6,682 nucleotides of DNA from CAYYJM01 sp964471755 (lineage in GTDB: Bacteria > Planctomycetota > Planctomycetia > Gemmatales > Gemmataceae), in contig CAYYJM010000317.1 in assembly GCA_964471755.1 (NCBI GenBank), positions 1 to 6,682 on the forward strand, read 5' to 3'. Made by a program: the position numbers and the translations under genes. The notes under the pieces are model-generated. The model was not told where the DNA came from and ran no database searches. It saw only the letters and a program-made list of their open reading frames with translations. Position 1 is the first letter of the stretch. The number at the start of each line of letters is the position of its first letter. Of this stretch, positions 1 to 6,676 are shown in pieces.

Positions 1-402
1 AAAGCGATCGACCTGACACCAATGGTCGATGACCAGCTGAGCCGGGGTGAGGGGGTTGATCTTGTTCGGAGGGACGCCGAGTCGGACCATGGCGTCGAGC
101 ATGGCGGCCAGATCGACGATGGCAGGGACGCCGGTGAAATCCTGGAGCAGAACCCGAGCCGGCATGAAGGCGATCTCACGCGACGGAGTCGCTCGGGCGT
201 CCCACTTCGCCAGGGCGGCGATGTCGTCCTCGCGAACGATCACGCCGTCTTCCTTGCGAAGGAGATTTTCCAGCAGAATCTTCAGTGAGAACGGCAGCCG
301 TTCCGAGCCGGGAAAGGCCTGATATACCGGGGCGAAGCGGTGAAGCGTGTATTGCCGCGAGCCGACCTTGAACGTCCCGCGACAGCCGAAGGGATTGGCC
401 AT
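1..402 (-). CDS. acnA: Aconitate hydratase, N-terminal part (cut by window edge)
   Basis: Aconitase isomerises citrate to isocitrate through cis-aconitate in the TCA cycle, using a 4Fe-4S cluster in the cytoplasm. Only the first 134 codons are present; the reading frame is open to base 1. The start is ATG at 402-400, with an AAAGG ribosome-binding site 8 bases upstream. Family landmarks are clear: LPFSLKILLENLLR (residues 36-49), LLQDFTGVPAIVDLAAM (85-101, containing the active-site glutamine Q87) and INPLTPAQLVIDH (115-127, with the conserved Asp-His pair D126/H127). The 4Fe-4S cysteines lie beyond the window. One oddity: the family normally reads DHSVQVD, and here residues 128-129 are Trp-Cys in place of Ser-Val. 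The nucleotide sequence could arise from a one-base loss followed by a one-base gain. A structured RNA with a terminator lies about 110 bases upstream on the same strand. Identification as an AcnA/IRP-type aconitase is confident. Confidence 0.93.
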   Translation of the reverse strand, partial: MANPFGCRGTFKVGSRQYTLHRFAPVYQAFPGSERLPFSLKILLENLLRKEDGVIVREDDIAALAKWDARATPSREIAFMPARVLLQDFTGVPAIVDLAAMLDAMVRLGVPPNKINPLTPAQLVIDHWCQVDRF

Positions 403-511
403 GATGCGTGCCTTTGGTCCGAGCCTGAAACGATCCCTGTTGTTATTCTCGGAGTCCGGCCAGCGGAAGGCAACCGAAGAGAGTGAGACGGAACGGGATG
501 GAAGCGGAATG

Positions 512-551
512 AAAAAAGAGCCGCCGGCAATCCCCTCACTGCCGGCGGCTC
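512..551 (-). terminator. Intrinsic terminator in the leader region of the aconitase gene
   Basis: An 11-bp perfect GC-rich stem (551-541 with 528-518, loop 540-529) is followed on the minus strand by six U residues (517-512). Because the U-tract lies only on this side, the terminator works for minus-strand transcripts. No minus-strand protein gene lies immediately upstream, so it either ends a small non-coding RNA or acts as an attenuator ahead of the aconitase start at 402. Confidence 0.7.
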
Positions 552-711
552 GCAAGGTCCACCTCATCTCCCCAGAGAGGCGGACACTCCAGGCTAGGTC
601 GAGAATGCTGAAGAGGCAAATTTTTCCGGGGCTTTTCGCTCCTCACCGGGGTACAACATCAGGGAATCCTCTTTCGAGGCCGATGGATTTCGTTTCCGGG
701 TCGCGGACTTG
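512..711 (-). ncRNA. Candidate structured RNA upstream of aconitase (leader or small RNA)
   Basis: Read on the minus strand, this stretch can form four successive helices. Helix 1 pairs 685-682 with 660-657 and 681-680 with 663-662, and is capped by a CCUC-GAAA-GAGG tetraloop hairpin (679-668). Helix 2 pairs 645-639 with 615-609 (7 bp, one G-U). Helix 3 pairs 585-577 with 565-557 (9 bp, one G-U), extended by UCU/AGA around a GGGG loop. Helix 4 is the terminator at 551-518. The G-U pairs in helices 2 and 3 become A-C mismatches on the plus strand, and the GAAA loop and U-tract also occur only on the minus strand, so the RNA strand is most likely minus. A TATTAT box (723-718) could start transcription near 711, giving an RNA of about 200 bases; this 5' end is a guess. 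It matches no RNA family I can name: I see no SRP, tmRNA or RNase P signature motifs. Folds were judged by eye. Confidence 0.4.
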
Positions 712-716
712 GGGCG

Positions 717-722
717 TATAAT
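717..722 (+). promoter_or_regulatory. Candidate -10 box for the HEAT-repeat gene
   Basis: A perfect TATAAT lies 65 bases upstream of the ATG at 787, in an otherwise GC-rich region. The best -35 candidate is TTTCCG at 693-698 with an 18-base gap, which matches only three of six consensus positions. The same bases read TATTAT on the minus strand (723-718), so the site could also serve the opposite direction. Support rests on the -10 box alone. Confidence 0.35.
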
Positions 723-786
723 ACCCTCATTCGACCCGCCGGAATCCCTCCCGGAAATGCTGTACCGTCCCTTGTGGAACCAAGCC

Positions 787-1998
787 ATGCTGTCCCTTCC
801 GTTGGTCGGCCGGGCCCTGTTATCGGGGCTGGGGTTGGTCTGCCTGGTTTCGCTGGCCAGCGCCGCAGTGCCGGTGCCAACCGCCGAGACCCCGACCGAC
901 CTGGTCCGCAAACTCGGAGCCGACTCGTTCGACGTGCGCGAAGAGGCCTCCCGCCAGCTCGCACGACTCGGTCGTCAGGTGCTGCCGGCCCTGTTTGAAG
1001 GCAGCAAGAGCCCGGACAGGGAGATCGTTCGCCGCTGCCTCGATCTCATCGAGCGGGCCAACCGCACGGACCTGGAAGCCGCACTCGACGCCTTCCTGGA
1101 AAATCGTGACGAGAAACATCTGCTCAAGCTGCCGGCCTGGCCGAAATTCCAGAAAACGGTCGGCAACTCGCCGGGCGCTCGCAACCTGTTCGTACAGATG
1201 TGTACTGCCGACGGCGTCCTGCTCGCGGCTCTCGATCGCCAAAACGATCCCACCGGTAAGTCTTCCAACCCGGTCAACGCCAGCAAACTCTACAACCAGC
1301 GTTGCCAGGACATTCAGCAACGGATGTTCCAGCCGTTCGGCCTGCAACAGGGATTGTTCGAGCCGGGTGAACTGGCCGCTCTGCTCTACGTCGGCATGCA
1401 CTCCAGCATCCAGGTCGAGCCGAACCTTCGCTACATCGTCAACAACATCCTGCATCAGCAGGGCCCGCAGCAGTGGCTCCGCTCCGACGAGACCGCACGC
1501 AAACTCCTGGCCGCCTACATCGAGAATCGCAGTGACGTGAACCTGGTTCACAACCATCTGTATCTGGTGCAGAACCTCAACATCCGCGAGTGCCTCGACT
1601 GGGTGGCTCGGATGGCCGAGAACAAGAGCCAGCAACCCTACGTCCGGGCGACCGCACTGGCGACGCTGGGAAAGCTCGGCGGCCGTGAAGTGCTGCCGAA
1701 ACTGGAGGCCTTCTTCAACGATACGACCCAGTTGACGCGATTCCAGCAGGCCCAGAACGTGATGATCCAGACGGAGGTGCGCGACGTGGCCCTGGCGATG
1801 GCGGTGCTGGCCAGCGGTCAGGATCTCGTCTCGTACAATTACCCGTGGCTGGTCCAGATGGCTACTCACCTGGCTCAGAATCCGCAGATGCCGTATCACT
1901 CCGCCTTCCAGCTCGGCTTCGCCAACAGCAACCAGCGTGACGCGGCCTTCAAACGCTACGCCGCCTGGAAGGGCAGGCAGCCGGAGATGAAGAAGTAG
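787..1998 (+). CDS. Exported HEAT-repeat protein of unknown function
   Basis: A 403-residue protein with a signal peptide. Residues 1-26 have an arginine at position 9, a hydrophobic core (10-24) and an Ala-Ser-Ala end that fits signal peptidase I cleavage near 26/27, so the mature protein is predicted to act outside the cytoplasm. Residues 38-89 match HEAT repeats of the type common in planctomycetes (paired helices with REEASRQLARLG and VLPALFEGSKS), and residues 286-313 form another HEAT-like unit (RATALATLGKLGGREVLPKL). The middle is rich in Gln and Asn and has no motif I recognise. No catalytic residues are evident; HEAT repeats usually bind other proteins. The start at 787 is preferred because GGA lies 8 bases upstream and the signal peptide has a normal length; an in-frame ATG at 757 would lengthen the N-terminus by 10 residues. 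It stands alone on the plus strand, converging on lutC, and its TAG stop is the first three bases of the downstream repeat. Confidence 0.85.
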   Translation: MLSLPLVGRALLSGLGLVCLVSLASAAVPVPTAETPTDLVRKLGADSFDVREEASRQLARLGRQVLPALFEGSKSPDREIVRRCLDLIERANRTDLEAALDAFLENRDEKHLLKLPAWPKFQKTVGNSPGARNLFVQMCTADGVLLAALDRQNDPTGKSSNPVNASKLYNQRCQDIQQRMFQPFGLQQGLFEPGELAALLYVGMHSSIQVEPNLRYIVNNILHQQGPQQWLRSDETARKLLAAYIENRSDVNLVHNHLYLVQNLNIRECLDWVARMAENKSQQPYVRATALATLGKLGGREVLPKLEAFFNDTTQLTRFQQAQNVMIQTEVRDVALAMAVLASGQDLVSYNYPWLVQMATHLAQNPQMPYHSAFQLGFANSNQRDAAFKRYAAWKGRQPEMKK

Positions 1999-2077
1999 CC
2001 GCCAGTCTTCGTCGCAAATACCCGCCGGCTTGCCGGCGGTCTTCGTCGTCAAAACCCCGCCGGCAAGCCGGCGGCTA
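1996..2077. repeat. Palindromic intergenic repeat between convergent genes
   Basis: Two 18-base palindromes, CCGCCGGCTTGCCGGCGG (2022-2039) and its reverse complement CCGCCGGCAAGCCGGCGG (2057-2074), lie in tandem with similar spacers containing GTCTTCGTCG. The outer ends are also complementary: TAGCCGCC (1996-2003) and GGCGGCTA (2070-2077). Transcripts from either side can form strong hairpins, so a bidirectional terminator role is plausible, although no long T-run follows either stem. It resembles REP-type extragenic palindromes. Confidence 0.75.
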
Positions 2078-2752
2078 AATGTCGGATGCCTGGATCACGA
2101 TGACATGCAACTGTCCCGGTCCATGCACCCCGGTGACGAGCTGGCCCTCGATGTCGCCCGTCTTGCTCGGGCCGGTGATGATCGTCAGACCGGCCGGTGG
2201 ACCCGCACTCATGGCGAAGAGATCGAACAGGTCCGGCAGCATCTGCCGGGCGGTCGCGACGACGATGTGGACCGGCGGCAGCAAACTCAGCGATCGCGGT
2301 TGCTCCGGCCGACTGCGGATCACGACACTGCCCGTCTCGGCGAGCAGGTGATCGCACCCCGTCAGGCCCAGGTCGGCCGTCGCGTAACGGCCCAGCGCGT
2401 CGGCCGGCGTCGCCGTGTCGGCGTCGAGAACTTCTGCTCCTGCGTCCCGGACGAGTTTCTCCACGGCCAGTTCCGACGGCAGTTGCCAGCGGCCGAGCAG
2501 GACGATCTTCGGGGCCAACTCTCCCAGCAGCGTCTCGATCACGTCCCGCGCCTCGGCCACGGAAGCGACGGCGACCCCATGCCCACCAGCCGTCTGCAAT
2601 TCCTTCAGGAAGCGCGCGATCGGGTCGGAGCCGGCTCCCTGGTAGCCAGTCGTGCCACGTTCCGGAACGGTGGCCGGATACTCGTGGAGGTGGTTCCCCT
2701 CGACCACGGCCTCCCGGACTCGATCCAGGAACCGTTCACGCGCGTCGCTCAT
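2075..2752 (-). CDS. lutC: Lactate utilization protein C (LUD domain)
   Basis: The third component of the LutABC complex, which oxidises L-lactate to pyruvate in the cytoplasm. At 225 residues it has the usual length for LutC/YkgG. The single LUD (DUF162) domain shows its expected signatures: AETGSV (138-143), LPPVH (158-162), TGPSKTGDIE (193-202) and GVHGP (208-212) near the C-terminus. The N-terminal 40 residues are a short helical lead-in. The precise catalytic role of LutC is not established for the family; it is required for lactate use where it has been tested. The ATG at 2752 overlaps the end of lutB by 17 bases, and a GAGGG sequence inside lutB gives a reasonable ribosome-binding site, so translation is probably coupled. 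The TAG stop (2077-2075) lies within the outer arm of the palindromic repeat. Confidence 0.94.
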   Translation of the reverse strand: MSDARERFLDRVREAVVEGNHLHEYPATVPERGTTGYQGAGSDPIARFLKELQTAGGHGVAVASVAEARDVIETLLGELAPKIVLLGRWQLPSELAVEKLVRDAGAEVLDADTATPADALGRYATADLGLTGCDHLLAETGSVVIRSRPEQPRSLSLLPPVHIVVATARQMLPDLFDLFAMSAGPPAGLTIITGPSKTGDIEGQLVTGVHGPGQLHVIVIQASDI

Positions 2753-4238
2753 CGCCGCCCTCGTCTTTCAAGGTCCGCCACTGCTCGCGGAACGACTTCG
2801 ACGCCGGAGCGGGGAAGTCGCGATGCTTCGTCCAGCCAGCGGCCGGGCCGGACAGCTTCTTGATCCAGCCATCCTTGCCACCGGCGAACTTCCGACCCAA
2901 CCATAGAGCCCAGCGATAGGCCCACGGCCGGAGCAGCATCTGCTTCCACAGCCAGTAGATCAGACGTTCCCACGACGAGCCGGCTGGCTTCGATCCGCCA
3001 CGTCTCGGCTTCCCCTCGTCGCCGCGCCCCTCGTGCTGCATCTCGCGCAGACCGATGAGCATGTGCGGGATGTTGATCCGTATCGGACAGACGGCCTGGC
3101 ACGCTCCGCACAGGGACGAGGCGTGCGGCAGGTCCGGGTTCTCGGCGACGCTGTCGTACAGCGGCGTCAGGATGCTGCCGATCGGGCCGGAGTAGACGCC
3201 ACCGTAGGCGTGGCCGCCGATCCGTCGGTAGACCGGGCAGATGTTCAGGCACGCACCGCAGCGGATGCACTGGAGCGACTCGCGGAACGGCGTCCCCAGC
3301 ACGCGCGATCGGCCATTGTCGAGCAGGACGAGATGAAATTCCTCCGGGCCGTCCTTCTCGCCCGGCTTGCGGGTTCCGGTGAGGATCGACGTGTAGATCG
3401 AGAGACTCTGCCCCGTCGCGGCCCGGGCGAGAAGCTTCAGGAAGACCGGCAGATCCTGCCAGCGCGGGATGACCTTCTCGATGCCCATGATGGCGACATG
3501 GACTCGCGGACACGTCGTTGTCAGTCGGGCGTTCCCCTCGTTGCTGATCAGGACGATGCTGCCCGTCTCGGCGACGGCGAAGTTCGCGCCGGAGATGCCC
3601 ATGTCGGCGGCGAGGAACTTCTCGCGCAGCAGACGCCGACCGATCATGGCCAGCAGGTTCGGCTCTGGCGGCAACTCCTCGCCGACGTGAGCGGACAGCA
3701 CCTTCGCGATGGACTCCCGCGTGTGATGGATCGCCGGAGCGACGATGTGCGAGGGCCGTTCGCCGGCGAGCTGGATGATGAACTCGCCGTAGTCCGTCTC
3801 GACGACCTCCATCCCGACCGACTCCAGGGCCGGGTTCAGATGGATTTCCTCGGTCGTCATCGACTTCGACTTGACGATGACCTTCGAGCCGGTTTTCTGG
3901 GCCAGCTCGACGAGGATACGGCGAGCGTCCTCGGCCGTCGCCGCCCAGTGGACGTGACCGCCGAGCTTCTGCACCGACGCCTCGAGCTGTTCGAGATAGA
4001 CATCGAGGTGAGCGAGCGTGTGTTCCTTGATGCGCTTGGCGTGATCGCGAAGGGCGTCGCTATCGGGCAGTGAACTGTAGCCGCGTCGGTTACCCTCGGC
4101 CATGGCGTGGGTCAGGCGGCGCAGGGCGGTCTGGAGTGTCGGCGAACCGAGAGCCCGGGCGGTGGCGGCGAGGAAATCGTGATGCTCGTGACGGGCCGGA
4201 TCAAGCGGAGCATCGACAAGCGGCAGCGGCAGGGTCAT
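2736..4238 (-). CDS. lutB: Lactate utilization iron-sulfur protein B
   Basis: The iron-sulfur subunit of the L-lactate oxidising LutABC complex, thought to pass electrons from lactate oxidation. At 500 residues it is within the normal LutB range. Domain order: an N-terminal helical region (1-95), a LUD domain (about 96-305) with KSMTTEEIHLN (125-135) and AETGSIVLISNEGNARL (223-239), then a ferredoxin-like module with C324, C327, C330 and C334 and a second set C377, C380 and C384 followed by PIRINIPH. Seven visible cysteines plus proline spacing fit the two 4Fe-4S clusters of the family, the clusters sharing ligands as in other LutB proteins. Residues 422-495 are the Trp-rich C-terminal region typical of LutB (DUF3390). 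The ATG overlaps the lutA stop in an ATGA junction, a mark of translational coupling. No key residue appears to be missing. Confidence 0.96.
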   Translation of the reverse strand: MTLPLPLVDAPLDPARHEHHDFLAATARALGSPTLQTALRRLTHAMAEGNRRGYSSLPDSDALRDHAKRIKEHTLAHLDVYLEQLEASVQKLGGHVHWAATAEDARRILVELAQKTGSKVIVKSKSMTTEEIHLNPALESVGMEVVETDYGEFIIQLAGERPSHIVAPAIHHTRESIAKVLSAHVGEELPPEPNLLAMIGRRLLREKFLAADMGISGANFAVAETGSIVLISNEGNARLTTTCPRVHVAIMGIEKVIPRWQDLPVFLKLLARAATGQSLSIYTSILTGTRKPGEKDGPEEFHLVLLDNGRSRVLGTPFRESLQCIRCGACLNICPVYRRIGGHAYGGVYSGPIGSILTPLYDSVAENPDLPHASSLCGACQAVCPIRINIPHMLIGLREMQHEGRGDEGKPRRGGSKPAGSSWERLIYWLWKQMLLRPWAYRWALWLGRKFAGGKDGWIKKLSGPAAGWTKHRDFPAPASKSFREQWRTLKDEGGDERRA

Positions 4239-4954
4239 GCGGTCTTCTCCAGCACCTCGGCCAGGTGGAGCACCTTGAGGCGGCTATTGCGTCGGCGGAG
4301 TCGGCCGGCGATGTTCATCAGACAGCCGGCGTCGGTCGAGATGAGGGCATCGACCCGCGTCGCCTCGGCGAACTGGGCCTTGTCATCGACGATGGCCCCG
4401 CTGATGTCGGGATAGCGAACCGCGAAGGAGCCGCCGAAGCCGCAACACTCGTCGTAGCGTTCCAGCGGCACCATCTCCAGGCCGCGAACATGGGCAAGGA
4501 GCCGCTGCGGTTCGTCCTTCAGGCCCAGGCCGCGCAGGTGGCAGGCCATGTGATACGTCGCCCGGCCGGGGAAGGCCGCGCCGACATCTTCCCGACCCAG
4601 GACGTTGACCAGGAAGTCGGACAGCTCGTAGGTTCGCTGCGCGAGGTTCTCGGCCCGCTCGCGCCAGATGGCGTCATCGTGGAACAGTTCGGGATACTCG
4701 ACCTTGACCATCGCCGCACACGAGCCGGACGGCACGACCACGGCGGGATACCTGCCGAAGATCTTGAGGACGTTGCGGGCCAGGTCGCGGCAGTCGTGAT
4801 GATAGCCGCTGTTGAAGTGCGGCTGACCACAGCAGGTCTGGGCCTCGGGGAACTCGACGGTGCAGCCGAGCCGCCGCAGGAGCCGAACCGTGGCGACGCC
4901 GACGTGCGGGAAGAGGGCATCGCCCAGACAGGTGATGAGGAGGGCCACGTTCAT
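4235..4954 (-). CDS. lutA: Lactate utilization protein A (cysteine-rich CCG-domain protein)
   Basis: A homologue of the CCG-domain subunits of glycolate oxidase and heterodisulfide reductase (GlcF/HdrB type), and a component of the LutABC lactate oxidation complex. The chosen ATG (4954-4952) gives 239 residues, the usual LutA length; the frame stays open upstream but that extension is unrelated sequence overlapping the hydrolase gene on the same strand. Two CCG modules are visible: module 1 with C9, the CCGQP motif at 41-45 and C79, module 2 with C138, the CCGFGG motif at 170-175 and C211. These cysteines are expected to hold an iron-sulfur centre. The ribosome-binding site is weak (GGA about 10 bases upstream). 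The 82-base gap between the hydrolase stop and this start shows no convincing terminator or promoter, so lutABC may be co-transcribed with the two upstream genes, but a separate promoter cannot be excluded. Confidence 0.94.
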   Translation of the reverse strand: MNVALLITCLGDALFPHVGVATVRLLRRLGCTVEFPEAQTCCGQPHFNSGYHHDCRDLARNVLKIFGRYPAVVVPSGSCAAMVKVEYPELFHDDAIWRERAENLAQRTYELSDFLVNVLGREDVGAAFPGRATYHMACHLRGLGLKDEPQRLLAHVRGLEMVPLERYDECCGFGGSFAVRYPDISGAIVDDKAQFAEATRVDALISTDAGCLMNIAGRLRRRNSRLKVLHLAEVLEKTA

Positions 4955-5036
4955 GCGACGGTTCCGGAGGCCGGCGAGCGGAGCGATGGTGATATCGTAG
5001 CGGGAAGCATGGGGAAAGCCACCAGTCCGGAAGGCA

Positions 5037-5768
5037 CTACAGCAGTCGCCGGCTCTCCTGAGCCAGCCCTTCGGCCAGGAATGCGAACGCCGCCGGGGCG
5101 ACGGTATCGAAGTAGCGATACGAATGACCGCCGGCACGGGTCTCCAGGTCGCAGGTGTGACGGACACCGTTAACGGCCAGCTTCTCGTGCAGACGCTGGT
5201 TGCCCTCGTACCAGGCGTCGTCCGGGTCGCAGGCGAACCAGATCCACGGTGGCACCCGACCGGGCTGAACGCGGAGCGAAGCCGTCTCCTGTCGAGCTGC
5301 CTCCCGACTGTCAAACATCGTGTCGAGGGCGGTGCCTTCGCCATGAACCTCATGGAAATCGACCGCAGCAGCGATGGAGGCGACGACAGGGAACGTCGCC
5401 GGATCGAGGAAGCCGAGGCGCAGTGCCGCCTGGCCGCCCATGCTGACGCCCAGAACGGCGACCCGGCGCGGACCAAGGCCCCAGCGGCTGGCGAACAGCG
5501 GCATCACCCACTCGCGCAGGTGACGCTCGGCCGTCATCACCGGATCGAAGACCGGACAGGGTCGATCGAGCCAGAACGACGGCCCGCCCTGTGGCGAGAC
5601 GCACGCCCAGCCACGTGCCTCGATCTCGGCGACGAAGACTGGCCGGGTGCGAATCGATTCCTGACCGAGCGTGTGCAGGTAGAGCAGACCAAACGCCGGC
5701 CGGGCCGGCGGATCGCACACGTCCGCCGGGTGGCCGCCGAGGTCGAGAGTCTGCCAGGTGTCCGTCAT
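5037..5768 (-). CDS. Alpha/beta hydrolase, esterase D-like
   Basis: A 243-residue cytoplasmic hydrolase with no signal peptide. The nucleophile elbow is G-V-S-M-G (S109), followed by GQAALRLGFLDPATFP, a layout typical of putative esterases related to S-formylglutathione hydrolase. The acid is probably D181 or D184 in ACDPDDAWYEGN, and the catalytic histidine is probably H215 in GGHSYRYFD, so a complete Ser-Asp-His triad is in place. The early LLYLHTLGQ (28-36) would form the oxyanion region. The substrate cannot be told from the sequence; an ester, thioester or lactone are all possible. The only ATG in this frame before an in-frame stop upstream is at 5768. A GAAGGTGA sequence overlapping the end of the preceding gene lies somewhat far (12 bases) from it but is ideally placed for a three-codon ORF ending on this ATG. 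It sits 18 bases after the NAD-kinase-like gene and 82 before lutA on the same strand. Confidence 0.85.
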   Translation of the reverse strand: MTDTWQTLDLGGHPADVCDPPARPAFGLLYLHTLGQESIRTRPVFVAEIEARGWACVSPQGGPSFWLDRPCPVFDPVMTAERHLREWVMPLFASRWGLGPRRVAVLGVSMGGQAALRLGFLDPATFPVVASIAAAVDFHEVHGEGTALDTMFDSREAARQETASLRVQPGRVPPWIWFACDPDDAWYEGNQRLHEKLAVNGVRHTCDLETRAGGHSYRYFDTVAPAAFAFLAEGLAQESRRLL

Positions 5769-5786
5769 GCGGCCATTGTATCACCT

Positions 5787-6676
5787 TCACACGGCGACGA
5801 GACGGGTTTTCTTCGCACTCGTGCGGATCGTCGCCACGGCTCCCGAGTTGAACGCCAGGGCGTCCGCCTCGACGCCGTCGGAAAAGATAACGCCGTGGTC
5901 CGGCATGTTCGATTCGATGGTGAGAGCCTCACCCGGTTCGATCATCCCGGCGGCGAGCCCGACGGCCGACGCCTTCGACTGGAACGGCTCGCGGACGACG
6001 AAGACGAGCCGGGGATCGTCCCACTCCAGCCGAAGACGCGGCAGTCGAGGGGCAGACTCTCCGAGCAGCAGGTGGTTGACCGCATCGGCCATGTTCTGCG
6101 TCGAGCTGAACCAGCCCGTCGAGCCGACGCCGGTGATGACGAGCAGACCGCTCGACGACTGCTTCTCCCGCTGGCCGCGAAACCCGATGGTGTAGCGCGA
6201 CGACACCTGTGTGCGCTGGCCGACGTAGAAATCGCCATGGTGATGTCATGGACGCCGGCCTGCTCGCGCAGCACGTTCTCGACGCCGATCCGGACGGTCG
6301 CCACGGAGTACGGCAGCAGCAGGCCGTCGATGCGGGCCGGGTCCGGGTTGACGGCGAGGACCGGCTGACCGTCGAGGTACTTGGCCACGTTGACGACCAG
6401 GCCATCCCGGCCAACGGTGACGATCAGATCCTGTGGCGTGAAGAGGAAATTCGGCAGGAAGCCACGCTCGATCGCCTGGAGCTTGGGCAGCAGCCCCTCG
6501 ACGGCCCGGCGGACTCGCCGAACGGCCTCGTGGTAGGCGTCGTGTTCCTTCTGATACAGGGCGAAGTCAAGGCCCATGTGTTCGATGTAGAACCGAGCCT
6601 GCTCGCGCGTGTTGAAGCGCTCGACCAGTTCCTCCAGCCGGGTCTTCAACGTGACGAGGACGAGTTTGTCGTACAT
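5787..6676 (-). pseudogene. NAD-kinase-like protein (COG0061 type), reading frame broken
   Basis: NAD kinases phosphorylate NAD(H) to NADP(H); this subgroup has an N-terminal extension and its true substrate is uncertain. Frame one starts at ATG 6676 (MYDKLVLVTLKTRLEEL) and carries the diphosphate-binding segment as VTVGRDGL (86-93), a variant of the usual GGDGT, then AVNPDPARIDGLLLP (108-122) and VHDITMA (142-148). Near 6232-6238 the similarity jumps to another frame, which continues DFYVGQRTQVSSRYTIGF, then SSSGLLVITGVGSTGW (NAD-kinase-like glycine-rich motif) and ends at TGA 5789-5787. Joined, the two parts span about 296 codons. Relatives, as I recall them, have about 14 residues between the Thr-Met-Ala and the Asp-x-x-x-Gly segments, including a conserved Asn; these are absent here. 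A deletion of a non-multiple of three (around 43 bases) fits both facts, but a sequencing or assembly error is equally possible. If real, the product is truncated after about residue 147 and followed by nonsense. Confidence 0.72.

Noticed and set aside
512..711. SRP RNA, tmRNA, RNase P RNA or 6S RNA as the identity of the structured RNA
   Set aside because: The conserved SRP apical loop, the tmRNA T-arm/CCA end and the RNase P core motifs are absent. The ends do not pair into the long rod of 6S RNA by eye, though the length is similar, so 6S is unlikely but not fully excluded.
709..786. TTG start at 709 for the HEAT-repeat protein
   Set aside because: It lies upstream of the TATAAT box and adds a Pro-rich lead-in before a normal signal peptide; 787 (or 757) is better.
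820..2052. A 410-codon open frame on the minus strand, opposite the HEAT-repeat gene
   Set aside because: The protein has no recognisable family features and mirrors the codons of the real gene, which has a signal peptide and HEAT repeats. Long antisense frames are common in GC-rich DNA.
4955..5036. A promoter in the gap before lutA (TACGAT at 4999-4994 on the minus strand)
   Set aside because: Only four of six -10 positions match and no -35 element is found at a suitable distance.
4955..5476. An N-terminal extension of LutA upstream to 5476
   Set aside because: The extension overlaps the hydrolase gene in another frame, is Ser/Arg-rich without family similarity, and the ATG at 4954 gives the normal LutA length.
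3033..6368. A chain of long plus-strand open frames (3033-4073, 4070-5173, 5124-6368)
   Set aside because: They lie opposite lutB, lutA, the hydrolase and the NAD-kinase-like gene, all with strong family motifs on the minus strand. Their translations are low-complexity Arg/Asp/Gly-rich shadows.
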